A program made the position numbers and the translations under genes. Below, in pieces: positions 17,322-25,904 of a DNA stretch of 33,545 bases; within the stretch, counting starts at the first letter, position 1, and each line of letters opens with the position of its first letter. The notes beneath the pieces were generated by a model that worked only from the letters and a program-made list of their open reading frames with translations, did no database searches and had not been told where the DNA came from. This DNA comes from Accumulibacter sp031732795 (GTDB taxonomy: Bacteria > Pseudomonadota > Gammaproteobacteria > Burkholderiales > Rhodocyclaceae), in NCBI GenBank assembly GCA_031732795.1, contig JAVMKC010000035.1:1-33545 (forward strand), written 5' to 3'.

Positions 17322-18834
17322 GCGGGGCGACCCAACGGTTGAAACGACGTCGGGCGCAGTCGATCAGTTCGCCGGCGGTTAGCCCGATCGGCCCGTGACC
17401 GTCGGCGACGCGATCATCGGCCGCTGCGCCATGCAGATGCACCGCGGCCAACAGTGCCTGAGGCGCCGGCCAGCCCTGCGCCAGTAGCGCGATGGTCAGC
17501 CCGCTCAACACGTCGCCAGTGCCGGCGGTCGCCAATCCCGGGTTGCCGGTGGTGTTTACGAACCAGTCGCCGTTGGCGGTGGCGACGATGCTGCCACATC
17601 CTTTGACCACCACCGTGGCATGGAAATGCTGGGCTAACTGGCGGGCCGCCGCGGCACGGTCCGCCTGCACCGCTTCGGTCGTGCAGCCAAGCAGTCGCGC
17701 GGCTTCACTCGGATGCGGCGTCAGCAGCGTGGCCGCATGGGGCCGGCCCGGTGTTGCTCGCCGAATCAGCATTTCTTCGAGCTGCGGCGTGCGCGCCAGC
17801 AGGTTCAGCGCGTCAGCGTCGAGCAGTAACGGCAGGTCGAGCGCGCAAGCGCTGTCGAGCAGGTCACGGGCGACGGACGCGTCACCCATTCCCGGGCCGC
17901 AGGCCAACGCATCGAGTGCAGTGGCGAGCAGGTGCAACGGATCACGCAACATCACCTCGGGTTGCAGCCAATCGACGGCCGGGGCCTGCGGATCGAGCAA
18001 GCCGAGATAAACGCGGCCGCTGCCGAGTTTGAGCGCCGCCCGGCTGGCCAGCAATGCCGCGCCGACCATGCTGTCGGCGCCACCGAGAATGCCAGCGTTG
18101 CCGTGGCTGCCTTTATGGCTGTTGCGCGCCCGTGGCCGCAGCCAGTCGGCAAACAAATCGACACCGATGGTGCGCGCCGTCGGTCTGACCCACTGTTCGG
18201 CGTCGAGCGCCAGCGGGGCCACCGTGACCGCACCGCAGTAATCCGGTCCGTCACCGGTGAAGAGTCCCGGTTTGCCGGCGATGAAAGTCAGGGTGTGGCT
18301 GGCGCGTATCGTCGTGCCGCGGCAATGCCCCCGGTCGGCGTCGAGGCCGCTCGGGCAGTCCAGTGCCAACAACGGACAGCCGGCGCGGTCGGCCAGCGCA
18401 TTGGCGGCGCGCACCAGTTCGCCGTGGACGCCGTCGATCGGTCGCTGCAAGCCGATACCGAACAGCCCGTCGATGATCAGCCCCCAGCTTGGCGCGCTCG
18501 GCACCTCATGGATGGGCTGACCACCGTCATCGATGAAGCGCTGATACGCCACGGCCGCGTCCTTGGGCAAGCGGCCGGCATCGCCGGCGAATACCAGATG
18601 CACCGCGAAACCGCGTTGGCGCAAATGACGTGCGGCGACGAAGGCATCGCCGCCGTTGTTGCCGGGTCCGGCGAGAATCAGTACCGCCTGGCCGGGATTG
18701 CCGGACAGACAAGCGGCGAGATCGGCGGCGGCGAGCCCGGCGCGTTCCATCAACGGCTGATCGGCGGCGAGTTGTTCGATGCGCCGCAAATCAGCGGCTT
18801 GATAGAGCGGTCGTGAGTGAGGTTCTCGGTTCAT
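17311..18834 (-). CDS. nnr: Bifunctional NAD(P)HX epimerase / ADP-dependent NAD(P)HX dehydratase
   Basis: Repairs hydrated NADH and NADPH: the N-terminal YjeF_N domain epimerises R- and S-NAD(P)HX, and the C-terminal ribokinase-like domain dehydrates the S form using ADP. The N-domain shows GPGNNGGDAFVAARHL and ALDCPSGLDAD; the C-domain shows SHKGSHGNAGILGG, ACGPGMG, TPHPSEAARLLG and NPGLATAGTGDVLSG. Start at 18834 gives 507 residues, normal for the fused enzyme. Its ATG forms an ATGA overlap with the stop of the deacetylase gene, a strong sign of coupling. The frame extends further upstream within that gene but without homology. Its C-terminus overlaps the transporter start. Confidence 0.96.
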   Translation of the reverse strand: MNREPHSRPLYQAADLRRIEQLAADQPLMERAGLAAADLAACLSGNPGQAVLILAGPGNNGGDAFVAARHLRQRGFAVHLVFAGDAGRLPKDAAVAYQRFIDDGGQPIHEVPSAPSWGLIIDGLFGIGLQRPIDGVHGELVRAANALADRAGCPLLALDCPSGLDADRGHCRGTTIRASHTLTFIAGKPGLFTGDGPDYCGAVTVAPLALDAEQWVRPTARTIGVDLFADWLRPRARNSHKGSHGNAGILGGADSMVGAALLASRAALKLGSGRVYLGLLDPQAPAVDWLQPEVMLRDPLHLLATALDALACGPGMGDASVARDLLDSACALDLPLLLDADALNLLARTPQLEEMLIRRATPGRPHAATLLTPHPSEAARLLGCTTEAVQADRAAAARQLAQHFHATVVVKGCGSIVATANGDWFVNTTGNPGLATAGTGDVLSGLTIALLAQGWPAPQALLAAVHLHGAAADDRVADGHGPIGLTAGELIDCARRRFNRWVAPRAE

Positions 18835-19766
18835 GGCAGAGTAGGGAGATGAAGGTGGGCAAATATCCGCCGGGCGTTGACCACCGTGCGGTAATGGATG
18901 GTGACCGTATCGTCGATTTGTCGGGCGTAACCGCCGGCCATGACCACCGCCACCGGCAGGCCAAGAGCGCGACATGTTTCGAATACCTGTCTGTCGCGAG
19001 CGGCCAGGCCGGCGAAGGTCAGCGACAGCCGGCCGAGACGGTCATCATGGTAAGGGTCGGCTCCGGCGAGATAGATTACCAGTTGCGGATCGGCGCGCCG
19101 GAAAACCTCGCTCAGGCCGCGGTTCAGTTGCTGCAGATAATCATCATCGCCGGTGCGGTCCGGCAGGTCGATGTCCAGATCGCTGCGTGCCTTGTCAAAA
19201 GGAAAATTGTTGGCGCCGTGGATCGAAAAAGTGAAAATCCGTTCGTCGTCGGCGCAGATCGACGCCGTGCCGTTGCCCTGGTGCACATCGCAATCGATGA
19301 TCGCCACCCGCTCGATGGCACCCTCGGCCAACAACACGCGGGCGGCCACCGCGGCATCGTTGAACACGCAGAAGCCTTCACCGTGGTCGGCATGCGCGTG
19401 ATGCGTGCCACCGGCGAGATTGGCCGCACAAGCCTTTTCTCGCAAGGCGGCACGGCAGGCGGCCAGCGTCGCGCCGGTACTCCGTCGCGAGCGTTCGACC
19501 ATCGCCGCCGTCCACGGCAAACCAAGACGCTTGATTTCCAGCGGGGTCAGCTTGCCGTGGCTGACGCGCGCCAAGTAGCCGGCCTGATGTGCCAGAGCGA
19601 GTTGTGCGTCGCTGGCTGCCGGAGCAACGATGAACTCGTCGGGAGCGAATTCTCCGCTGGATTGCAAGCGTTCGCGCAGACGCCGGTACTTGTCGATCGG
19701 AAAACGATGGCTCGCCGGTAACGGCAGATCGAAAATGTCGCTATGGAAGAGTTTCACCGACGGCAC
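18831..19766 (-). CDS. Histone-deacetylase-superfamily hydrolase (AcuC/class IV-like)
   Basis: 311 residues. A full set of arginase-deacetylase fold residues is visible: His122-His123 in GGTHHAHADHGEGFCVFND, zinc ligands Asp160 and His162 in DCDVHQGNGTA, Asp237 in LAGADPYHDDRLG, and the catalytic Tyr in MAGGYAR near residue 287. It is therefore likely an active zinc-dependent deacetylase, acting on acetylated protein lysines or small acetylated amides; the substrate is unknown. The start is GTG at 19766. No ATG exists upstream before a TAA at 19805-19803, and a second GTG three codons in is an alternative. The ATGA overlap with nnr suggests a joint transcript. An ankyrin gene lies 102 bp upstream in the same direction. 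Confidence 0.93.
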   Translation of the reverse strand: MPSVKLFHSDIFDLPLPASHRFPIDKYRRLRERLQSSGEFAPDEFIVAPAASDAQLALAHQAGYLARVSHGKLTPLEIKRLGLPWTAAMVERSRRSTGATLAACRAALREKACAANLAGGTHHAHADHGEGFCVFNDAAVAARVLLAEGAIERVAIIDCDVHQGNGTASICADDERIFTFSIHGANNFPFDKARSDLDIDLPDRTGDDDYLQQLNRGLSEVFRRADPQLVIYLAGADPYHDDRLGRLSLTFAGLAARDRQVFETCRALGLPVAVVMAGGYARQIDDTVTIHYRTVVNARRIFAHLHLPTLP

Positions 19767-19868
19767 CCGGGTTATGGAGAAATCCGCCGTGATTTTAAAT
19801 GCTTAGTCCAACGGTCTGCTGTCCGGTGGATGGCGAAGATTGTTCCGGCGATCCGCGGGACGAAAGGA

Positions 19869-20483
19869 CTACGATTTTTTGTCCATCTGGCGCGCAGCGC
19901 GGATCATTTCGGCATCCAGCACCGCCGTATCCGTGCCATAGCAGCGCGGCATGTCGATTTCCTCGAAAACCGGCAAATCGGTCTTGTTGGCGGTGGGCGA
20001 CAGTTGCGCGGCGCGATGTTCGGCACGCCAGCGGGCCAGCATCAGTTCCCGGTCGGTCAAACCGGTCTGTGTGCCAGCAGGAATTTCTGTCCCGAGCTCG
20101 ATCAACAACTCGACGACTTCTTTGCGTTTGCCACGCAGAGCCATCGACAAGGGCGAAGTCGGCGACGAGTTATCCGGCAGATTGACTTTCGCGCCCCGCG
20201 TCACCAATTCACGAACGATGTCGGCATGACCGAGAAAGCAGGCGATACCGAGCGGTAAACCGGGATCACCCTGACCATCGTTCAACTCGGCCGAAGCGCC
20301 CGCATCCAGGGCTGCCCGAACGATGCTGATCTGGCCGGTGCGAATGGCTTTCAGTAGATCGATGGAAGAACTCAATTTGTTGTTGGTGGTCGAGAATTCT
20401 CTATGGTAAACCGAGCTTGCTCGATCGCTCAGATTCGGTCGGGCTGGTATGGCTGGTTTGGGTGGCTGGCATGGATTGACCAT
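19869..20483 (-). CDS. Ankyrin-repeat protein
   Basis: About 204 residues, probably cytosolic, with no signal peptide or membrane segment. Two to three ankyrin repeats occupy about residues 40-135, with recognisable consensus pieces LPLGIACFLGHADIVRELVTRGAKVNL and SPLSMALRGKRKEVVELLIELG. The C-terminal 60 residues (TDLPVFEEIDMPRCYGTDT) have no motif I recognise. The ATG at 20483 follows GGAGG by only one base, which is tight. The first 35 residues are Pro/Ser/Arg-rich and unlike the rest, so the true start may lie further in, for example at a TTG before SSSIDLL. Function unknown; ankyrin repeats usually bind proteins. It is co-directional with the deacetylase-nnr genes. Confidence 0.78.
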   Translation of the reverse strand: MVNPCQPPKPAIPARPNLSDRASSVYHREFSTTNNKLSSSIDLLKAIRTGQISIVRAALDAGASAELNDGQGDPGLPLGIACFLGHADIVRELVTRGAKVNLPDNSSPTSPLSMALRGKRKEVVELLIELGTEIPAGTQTGLTDRELMLARWRAEHRAAQLSPTANKTDLPVFEEIDMPRCYGTDTAVLDAEMIRAARQMDKKS

Positions 20484-20554
20484 CCCTCCATGACCACGGC
20501 GGATTTTAATCGATATTGATATAAATGGCGGACGAAATTTTCAGGACACTTCTT

Positions 20555-21049
20555 TCAGGCCAATGGCTGGTCGCTGACGATGATCCCGTCGGCGTCCGCA
20601 TACAACCACTGGCCGGGTTTGAAGGAAACGCCGCCGAAAGTCACGCTGAGATTGCGTTCGCCCAACCCTTTCTTGACGCTCTTCAACGGGTGCGTATTGA
20701 GCGCTTTGATGCCCAAGTCGATCTGTTCGATGTCTGTGGAGTCGCGAATGCAACCGTAAACCACGGCCCCGGCCCACCCATTCTTCTGCGCCAGCAGGGC
20801 CAATTGGTCGCCGATCAACGCGCAACGCAGTGACCCTCCGCCATCGATGACCAGCACCTTGGCCTGGCCATCTTCAGCAAAGACCTCACGAACCAGTGAA
20901 TTGTCCTCAAAAATCTTCAGCGTGACGATTTGGCCACTGAATGACTTTCTGGCGCCATAGGCACGAAAAATCGGCTCGACCACGCGGACGGCACCATCGC
21001 GTACCAGAGTTTCGTGTTCGTCGAGCAGATCCGGGGTTTTGAAACTCAT
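20555..21049 (-). CDS. rraA: RraA-family protein (RNase E regulator-like or HMG aldolase)
   Basis: 164 residues. The family core is present: VLVIDGGGSLRCALIGDQLALLAQKNGWAGAVVYGCIRDS, with the G-D-Q and R-D residues that bind dicarboxylate and metal in 4-hydroxy-4-methyl-2-oxoglutarate (HMG) aldolases. The same fold includes RraA, an inhibitor of RNase E. Because the Arg-Asp pair is kept, aldolase or oxaloacetate decarboxylase activity is possible; regulation of RNase E is an annotation by family only. AAGGA lies six bases before the ATG. The gene follows clpA by 60 bp in the same direction, with a hairpin in that gap. Confidence 0.88.
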   Translation of the reverse strand: MSFKTPDLLDEHETLVRDGAVRVVEPIFRAYGARKSFSGQIVTLKIFEDNSLVREVFAEDGQAKVLVIDGGGSLRCALIGDQLALLAQKNGWAGAVVYGCIRDSTDIEQIDLGIKALNTHPLKSVKKGLGERNLSVTFGGVSFKPGQWLYADADGIIVSDQPLA

Positions 21050-21073
21050 CGGGATTCCTTGTTTGAGGGACGT

Positions 21074-21094
21074 CCAGCCCCCGCGGGTGGCTGG
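21074..21094 (-). promoter_or_regulatory. GC-rich hairpin between clpA and rraA
   Basis: CCAGCC (21074-21079) and GGCTGG (21089-21094) are inverted arms around a GC-rich loop that can pair further. No T-tract follows on the minus strand, so it may be an mRNA-processing or attenuation hairpin rather than a full terminator. Confidence 0.35.
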
Positions 21095-21109
21095 ATGTCG
21101 ATGAACAGA

Positions 21110-23368
21110 TTAAGCGACGACGGTCGATTCTTCTTCGAAAATCAGCCTGATCTTTTCGTCCTGATCGATGTCGACGGTAATGTGGCCGCCATTGACCAGA
21201 CGGCCGAACAGCAGTTCATCGGCCAGTGCGGCGCGAATGGTGTCCTGAATCAGACGAGCCATCGGGCGGGCTCCCATCAATGGATCGAAACCACGGGCGG
21301 CCAGATGCGCTTTCAGTTCCGGCGTGAATATCGCCTCCACTTTCTTCTCGTGGAGTTGCACCTCGAGCTGCATCAGGAATTTGTCCACCACCCGCAGAAC
21401 GGATTCATGGTCGAGCGACTGGAAGGAAATGGTGGCATCGAGCCGGTTACGGAATTCGGGAGTGAATAGCCGCTTGATTTCGACCATTTCGTCGCCTGTC
21501 TGGCGGTTCGATGTGAAACCCATGGTCGATTTTTGCAAGGTTTCCTGGCCGGCGTTGGTGGTCATGATGATCACCACGTTGCGGAAGTCGGCCTTGCGCC
21601 CGTTGTTGTCGGTCAAGGTGCCGTGATCCATCACCTGCAAGAGGATGTTGTAGATATCCGGATGCGCTTTCTCGATTTCGTCGAGCAGCAGCACGCTGTA
21701 CGGTTTCTTGACGATGGCTTCGGTCAATAGACCGCCCTGGTCGAAGCCGACGTAGCCGGGTGGGGCGCCGATCAGCCGGGAAACGGCGTGCCGTTCCATG
21801 TATTCCGACATGTCGAAACGAACCAGTTCGATACCCAGGCAATACGCCAGTTGTTTGGCCACTTCGGTTTTGCCGACGCCGGTGGGTCCCGAAAAGAGAA
21901 AGCTGCCGATCGGTTTGGTCGGATTGCCCAGCCCCGAACGAGCCATTTTGATCGCCCGGGCAAGAGCGTCGATGGCGGTATCCTGACCGAAAACGACGGC
22001 TTTCAGATCACGATCGAGGTTTTGCAAATGGTTTCGGTCGTCGGTGCTGACGTGGGTGGACGGAACTCGGGCGATCTTGGCGACGATTTCCTCGATGTCC
22101 ATTTTGCCGATCAGCCGTTTCTGTTTCGATTTCGGCAAGATGCGTTGCGCGGCGCCGGCTTCGTCGATCACGTCGATCGCCTTGTCCGGCAGGTGACGGT
22201 CGGGAATGAAACGCACCGACAATTCAACCGCCGAAGTCAATGCGGCGGCCGAATATTTGATGCCGTGATGGGACTCGAAACGGGATTTCAAGCCCTTGAG
22301 AATTTCGATCGCTTCGGCACTCGACGGTTCGCTGACGTCGATTTTCTGGAAGCGCCGCGACAAGGCGTGGTCTTTTTCGAAAATGCCGCGATATTCGTTG
22401 TAAGTGGTCGCACCGATGCATTTCAACTGGCCGGTCGATAGCGCCGGTTTCAACAGATTGGACGCGTCCAGGGTGCCGCCGGAGGCCGAGCCGGCGCCAA
22501 TCAAGGTGTGAATTTCGTCAATGAACAGAATGGCATGCGGGTTCTCTGCTAATTGCTTGAGCACCGCTTTCAGCCGTTGCTCGAAGTCGCCGCGATATTT
22601 GGTTCCAGCGAGCAGGGCGCCCATGTCCAGGCAATAAACGTTGGCTTTGGCCAGGATCTCCGGAATGTCCGATTCGACGATCCGCCGCGCCAGCCCTTCG
22701 GCGATCGCCGTTTTGCCGACGCCCGCTTCGCCGACCAATAGCGGATTATTTTTGCGCCGCCGACAGAGCGTCTGGATTACCCGTTCGAGCTCGCGGTCCC
22801 GGCCGATCAGCGGATCGATCTTGCCCTGCAAAGCCAGCGCGTTGAGATTGATGGTGTAGCTCTCAAGCGGTCCCGAAGCGCCAGACTGCTCGCTGTCGGC
22901 CTCGCCTTCGGCTTCGGCGCGATGGGGCGTCTGCGGAATCTTGCTGATGCCGTGGGAAATGAAATTGACCACGTCCAAGCGGGTAACACCTTGCTTTTGC
23001 AGGTAATAGACCGCGTGCGAATCTTTTTCGCCGAATATGGCGACCAGCACGTTGGCCCCGTTCACTTCTTTGCGTCCCGACGATTGCACGTGCAGGATCG
23101 CACGTTGGATCACCCGCTGAAAACCGAGCGTCGGCTGGGTTTCGATTTCGTCTTCACCGGCGACGGTCGGCGTGTGTTCGTTGATGAAGCGGATCAGGTC
23201 GGCGCGCAAGGGCTCGATCTGCGCGGCGCAAGCGCGCAAGGCTTCGGCCGCCGAGGGATTGTCGAGCAGGGCGAGCAGCAGATGTTCGACGGTGATGAAT
23301 TCGTGCCGCTTCTGCCGGGCGTCCACGAACGCCATGTGCAAGCTGACTTCAAGTTCCTGGGCGATCAT
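21110..23368 (-). CDS. clpA: ATP-dependent Clp protease ATP-binding subunit ClpA
   Basis: AAA+ unfoldase that feeds substrates to ClpP. 752 residues, as expected. A Clp repeat N-domain (1-145, ClpS-binding) is followed by a charged linker, then AAA-1 with Walker A GEAGVGKT (213-220) and Walker B ILFIDEIHTLIGAG. AAA-2 has Walker A GPTGVGKTE and Walker B VLLLDEIEKAHPD. The ClpP-docking loop reads MGF where E. coli has IGL. The ATG directly abuts the clpS TGA, and GAGGAAT inside the clpS end supplies the ribosome site, so the adaptor and unfoldase are co-translated. clpP is not in the window. Confidence 0.97.
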   Translation of the reverse strand: MIAQELEVSLHMAFVDARQKRHEFITVEHLLLALLDNPSAAEALRACAAQIEPLRADLIRFINEHTPTVAGEDEIETQPTLGFQRVIQRAILHVQSSGRKEVNGANVLVAIFGEKDSHAVYYLQKQGVTRLDVVNFISHGISKIPQTPHRAEAEGEADSEQSGASGPLESYTINLNALALQGKIDPLIGRDRELERVIQTLCRRRKNNPLLVGEAGVGKTAIAEGLARRIVESDIPEILAKANVYCLDMGALLAGTKYRGDFEQRLKAVLKQLAENPHAILFIDEIHTLIGAGSASGGTLDASNLLKPALSTGQLKCIGATTYNEYRGIFEKDHALSRRFQKIDVSEPSSAEAIEILKGLKSRFESHHGIKYSAAALTSAVELSVRFIPDRHLPDKAIDVIDEAGAAQRILPKSKQKRLIGKMDIEEIVAKIARVPSTHVSTDDRNHLQNLDRDLKAVVFGQDTAIDALARAIKMARSGLGNPTKPIGSFLFSGPTGVGKTEVAKQLAYCLGIELVRFDMSEYMERHAVSRLIGAPPGYVGFDQGGLLTEAIVKKPYSVLLLDEIEKAHPDIYNILLQVMDHGTLTDNNGRKADFRNVVIIMTTNAGQETLQKSTMGFTSNRQTGDEMVEIKRLFTPEFRNRLDATISFQSLDHESVLRVVDKFLMQLEVQLHEKKVEAIFTPELKAHLAARGFDPLMGARPMARLIQDTIRAALADELLFGRLVNGGHITVDIDQDEKIRLIFEEESTVVA

Positions 23369-23677
23369 TCAGTATTCCTCCATTACGCACGCCAGGGGGT
23401 GCTGGTTGTTCCGTGCGAAGGCTGTGACTTGTTCAACTTTCGTGCTGGCGATATCGCGCGAGTAGATGCCGCAGATCCCTCGACCCTCGTTATGCACCTT
23501 GAGCATGATTCGCGTTGCATTTTCTCTATCCATGCCAAAAAAGCGTTGCAAAACGACGATCACGAAGTCCATGGGAGTGAAATCGTCGTTCAACAAAATG
23601 ACCTTGTAAAGGGGCGGTGGAGTGACCTGTGAGCGTTGCGCTTCAAGTAAGGAGTTATCCTGATGCTTCGTTGCCAT
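23369..23677 (-). CDS. clpS: ClpA adaptor protein ClpS
   Basis: Small adaptor delivering N-degron substrates to ClpAP. 102 residues. It has the disordered N-terminus followed by LYKVILLNDDFTPMDFVIVVLQRFF and the ICGIYSRDIASTKVEQV segment. Asn-Asp and the following hydrophobic residues form the N-degron pocket. The start is ATG at 23677; a GTG one codon upstream (23680) is possible, and neither has a strong Shine-Dalgarno. clpA follows with no gap. Confidence 0.96.
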   Translation of the reverse strand: MATKHQDNSLLEAQRSQVTPPPLYKVILLNDDFTPMDFVIVVLQRFFGMDRENATRIMLKVHNEGRGICGIYSRDIASTKVEQVTAFARNNQHPLACVMEEY

Positions 23678-23914
23678 CACTCAATTCTAAACGCTCTTCC
23701 CGGATGCGCAATACCGCGCTGGGAAAGATGTCCTGGGTCGGCGTCGCGCCTTCCAGGCGGTGGACAGCCGCGACTTTGGCCCGGCCTGATCGATCGACAT
23801 TGCCGGCGAAGATGAAAATGACGTTGGTTGTTCGGTCGGGTGATGCAAGGTTTGTCAGCTCGAAAGGCGTGCAAAAGTGAGTCAGGGGTTTCAGACGGGG
23901 AGGCGGGTGCTGGT

Positions 23915-23933
23915 GTGACAACCGTCGTGTCAC
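23915..23933. promoter_or_regulatory. Perfect dyad upstream of clpS
   Basis: GTGACA (23915-23920) and TGTCAC (23928-23933) are perfect inverted half-sites with a 7-bp spacer, about 240 bp upstream of clpS. The geometry is that of a dimeric regulator site; no regulator can be named. Confidence 0.35.
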
Positions 23934-24314
23934 GTCCTCGCATGTTGCGTGTGGTTTCCTGTTGGTGCTTGTCTTCGGAGCGCGAATGTACATAAGACAG
24001 CGGCCGAAGAACTGATATTTCGGGTAAAAGATTTACTTTTCTTCTGCATGATTCGAATTTCACGACTTTCTTTTGACAGCAAGTGACTCGTGCGGTTCGT
24101 CGGTGTTTTTGAACGGGTCTTGCGCACGACGACTTTCGGTATATGGGAACCCGACACAAACTAAATTAATGAGCCTGTGCTTTGACCGGGGGCTGCAGCA
24201 AGGGTTCCTTTGCGGTTCGAAACCCGGTGGGCTTGTATTCTTTTCGCATGTTATTATATGTTGCGGCCGCTTTTCATCGCATTGGCGGCATAGGAGGTCG
24301 AGAAGTAAGGTGAT

Positions 24315-24351
24315 CCGGTCTTCCGGTCTTCACTTGAAGTGTGCTTATAAT
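24315..24351 (+). promoter_or_regulatory. Candidate mgtE promoter with tandem octamer
   Basis: TATAAT at 24346-24351 is a consensus -10 box about 70 bp before the mgtE ATG. The -35 position has no TTGACA. Instead two exact tandem copies of CCGGTCTT (24315-24322, 24323-24330) abut an inverted repeat CACTT-G-AAGTG (24331-24341). A weak -35 next to direct repeats suggests an activator-dependent promoter, as inference. Confidence 0.5.
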
Positions 24352-24372
24352 GCTGACGTGAGTGAGTTCCTT

Positions 24373-24390
24373 CCTCGGGGCCCAACGAGG
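24373..24390 (+). promoter_or_regulatory. Hairpin in the mgtE 5' leader
   Basis: CCTCG (24373-24377) and CGAGG (24386-24390) form a 5-bp stem around an 8-base loop that contains GGGCCC. It lies between the candidate promoter and the GGAG ribosome site (24409-24412). It does not match a riboswitch class that I can recognise. Confidence 0.35.
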
Positions 24391-24419
24391 TATTCCCAGG
24401 TATTTTGTGGAGATGAACT

Positions 24420-25814
24420 ATGCATATTGATGTCGATGTGAGCCCCGCCAAACCGGACGGCGAAGAGAATTCGAAAGACAAATTGCTGGTCGAGACGGTC
24501 AGTCGTCTGTATGACTACAGCGCTCACCGGTCGCTGAAGAGAATGCTGGCCAAAATGTCGCCGGAGGATCTGGTCGGCATTCTCGAGGCATTGTCGCTGA
24601 GTCATGTGGCCGGGGTTTTCGCCGACATTCAGGAAAAAGAGATGGCCGCCGAGGTTCTTCGGCAGATTTCCCCCGAACTGCGTGAGCATCTGCTGAAAGA
24701 GTTGCCGTCGAAAATCCTCTCTGAATTGATCCTTTATTTGACACCTGAAGCCTTGACGGATCTACTCGGTTCTTTGAATGAGGATCAACGCGAAAGGCTT
24801 CTGAAAATCCTGCCCAAGGACGATCTCGAAGACGTCGAAAATCTCTTGCGTTATGCCCCTGACACGGCGGGCGGCATCATGACCACCGATATTTTCTCGC
24901 TGCCGCTGGATACGCCGGTCGAAGAAGCGATCATGGCCATCCGCCAGCGTGAAGAAGAAGATACGGTGTTTTATCTTTATGTCACCGGACTTGCCGGACG
25001 CCTGGAAGGGGTCATTTCACTGCGTCAGCTCTTGTTGGCGCCGCAGAAGACCAAATTACAGGATTTGATGAACCCCCGGCCGATCAAAGTGACGACCGAT
25101 ACCTCGCAGGAATCGGTCGCGCGTCTGGTCGACAAGCACAACCTCCTGGCTTTGCCAGTCACGGATCAGGATGGCGCGCTGGTCGGCGCGGTCACCGTGG
25201 ACAACGTCCTCGATGTCATTCACAGCGAAACGACCAAAGAAATGCTGCGCATGGCGGGTACCAGCGAATCGGAGATTCTGACTCAATCTCCGTTCCGGAT
25301 CGCGCGTATTCGTCTGCCCTGGCTTCTCGCTGCGTTTGGCGGTGGGCTGGCCGCTACCGGCGTGATCGAGCATTTCGAAGGAATACTGGCAAAAGTGGTG
25401 ACCTTGAGCGCGTTCCTGCCGGTAATCATGGGTATGGCGGGTAACGTTGGCGTTCAGTCGGCGACCGTGGCGGTGCGCGGTCTGGCCACTGGTCAGATTG
25501 ATCTGAGCCATTTCGGACGTTTCCTGTTCAAGGAATTTCGTGTCGGTCTGATCCTCGGCATGTTGTATGGCCTCGCTTTGGCGTTGTTCGGGTTTTTTGT
25601 CCATCACAGCTTGGCCTTGGCGCAAGTGGTGGGCTTTACCATTGTCGGCAACATGACCGGGGCGGCGTTGTTGGCGGTGTTGTTGCCGATGATCTTCCAT
25701 AAATTCAAGATCGATCCGGCGATTGCCACTGGCCCGTTTGTCACCACAGCGGTCGACGTGCTGGGTGTGCTGAACTATTTCGCCATCGCGACAATGGTCT
25801 ATCACTTCGAATAG
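24420..25814 (+). CDS. mgtE: MgtE-family magnesium channel/transporter
   Basis: 464 residues. An acidic, helical MgtE N-domain (about 30-135, LAKMSPEDLVGILEAL, LPKDDLEDVENLLRYAPDTAGGIMT) is followed by two CBS domains (about 140-260) that sense cytosolic magnesium. Five hydrophobic membrane helices follow, with the conserved pore segment LPVIMGMAGNVGVQSATVAVRGLA. GGAG lies seven bases before the ATG. It imports Mg and is gated closed when Mg binds the N and CBS domains in characterised homologues. The gene is preceded by a structured leader and followed after 90 bp by a secreted-protein gene. Confidence 0.95.
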   Translation: MHIDVDVSPAKPDGEENSKDKLLVETVSRLYDYSAHRSLKRMLAKMSPEDLVGILEALSLSHVAGVFADIQEKEMAAEVLRQISPELREHLLKELPSKILSELILYLTPEALTDLLGSLNEDQRERLLKILPKDDLEDVENLLRYAPDTAGGIMTTDIFSLPLDTPVEEAIMAIRQREEEDTVFYLYVTGLAGRLEGVISLRQLLLAPQKTKLQDLMNPRPIKVTTDTSQESVARLVDKHNLLALPVTDQDGALVGAVTVDNVLDVIHSETTKEMLRMAGTSESEILTQSPFRIARIRLPWLLAAFGGGLAATGVIEHFEGILAKVVTLSAFLPVIMGMAGNVGVQSATVAVRGLATGQIDLSHFGRFLFKEFRVGLILGMLYGLALALFGFFVHHSLALAQVVGFTIVGNMTGAALLAVLLPMIFHKFKIDPAIATGPFVTTAVDVLGVLNYFAIATMVYHFE

Positions 25815-25904
25815 CTCTGAGCTGGACGATGTGCCGACGCTGCACGGTGATGCCGTGTATGTCGGGAATGCGTTCAGGGACTGGCCCTAACATTTGGAGA
25901 CGGT

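Larger units (their letters stand above)
23681..24419. other. Long intergenic region between divergent clpS and mgtE
   Basis: 739 bp without a convincing gene. A minus-strand frame ending at 23655 and overlapping clpS by 23 bp could encode up to 112 residues, but I recognise no family and its N-terminal part looks random. Visible signals are a dyad at 23915-23933, a tandem octamer with a TATAAT box at 24315-24351, and a hairpin plus ribosome site just before mgtE. The middle (about 23990-24300) is more AT-rich than its surroundings. Confidence 0.5.

Noticed and set aside
24206..24235. GCGGTTCGAAACCC resembling a tRNA T-arm, possible tRNA fragment or att site
   Set aside because: The flanking five bases do not pair as a T-stem, and no acceptor, anticodon or D arm can be found upstream.
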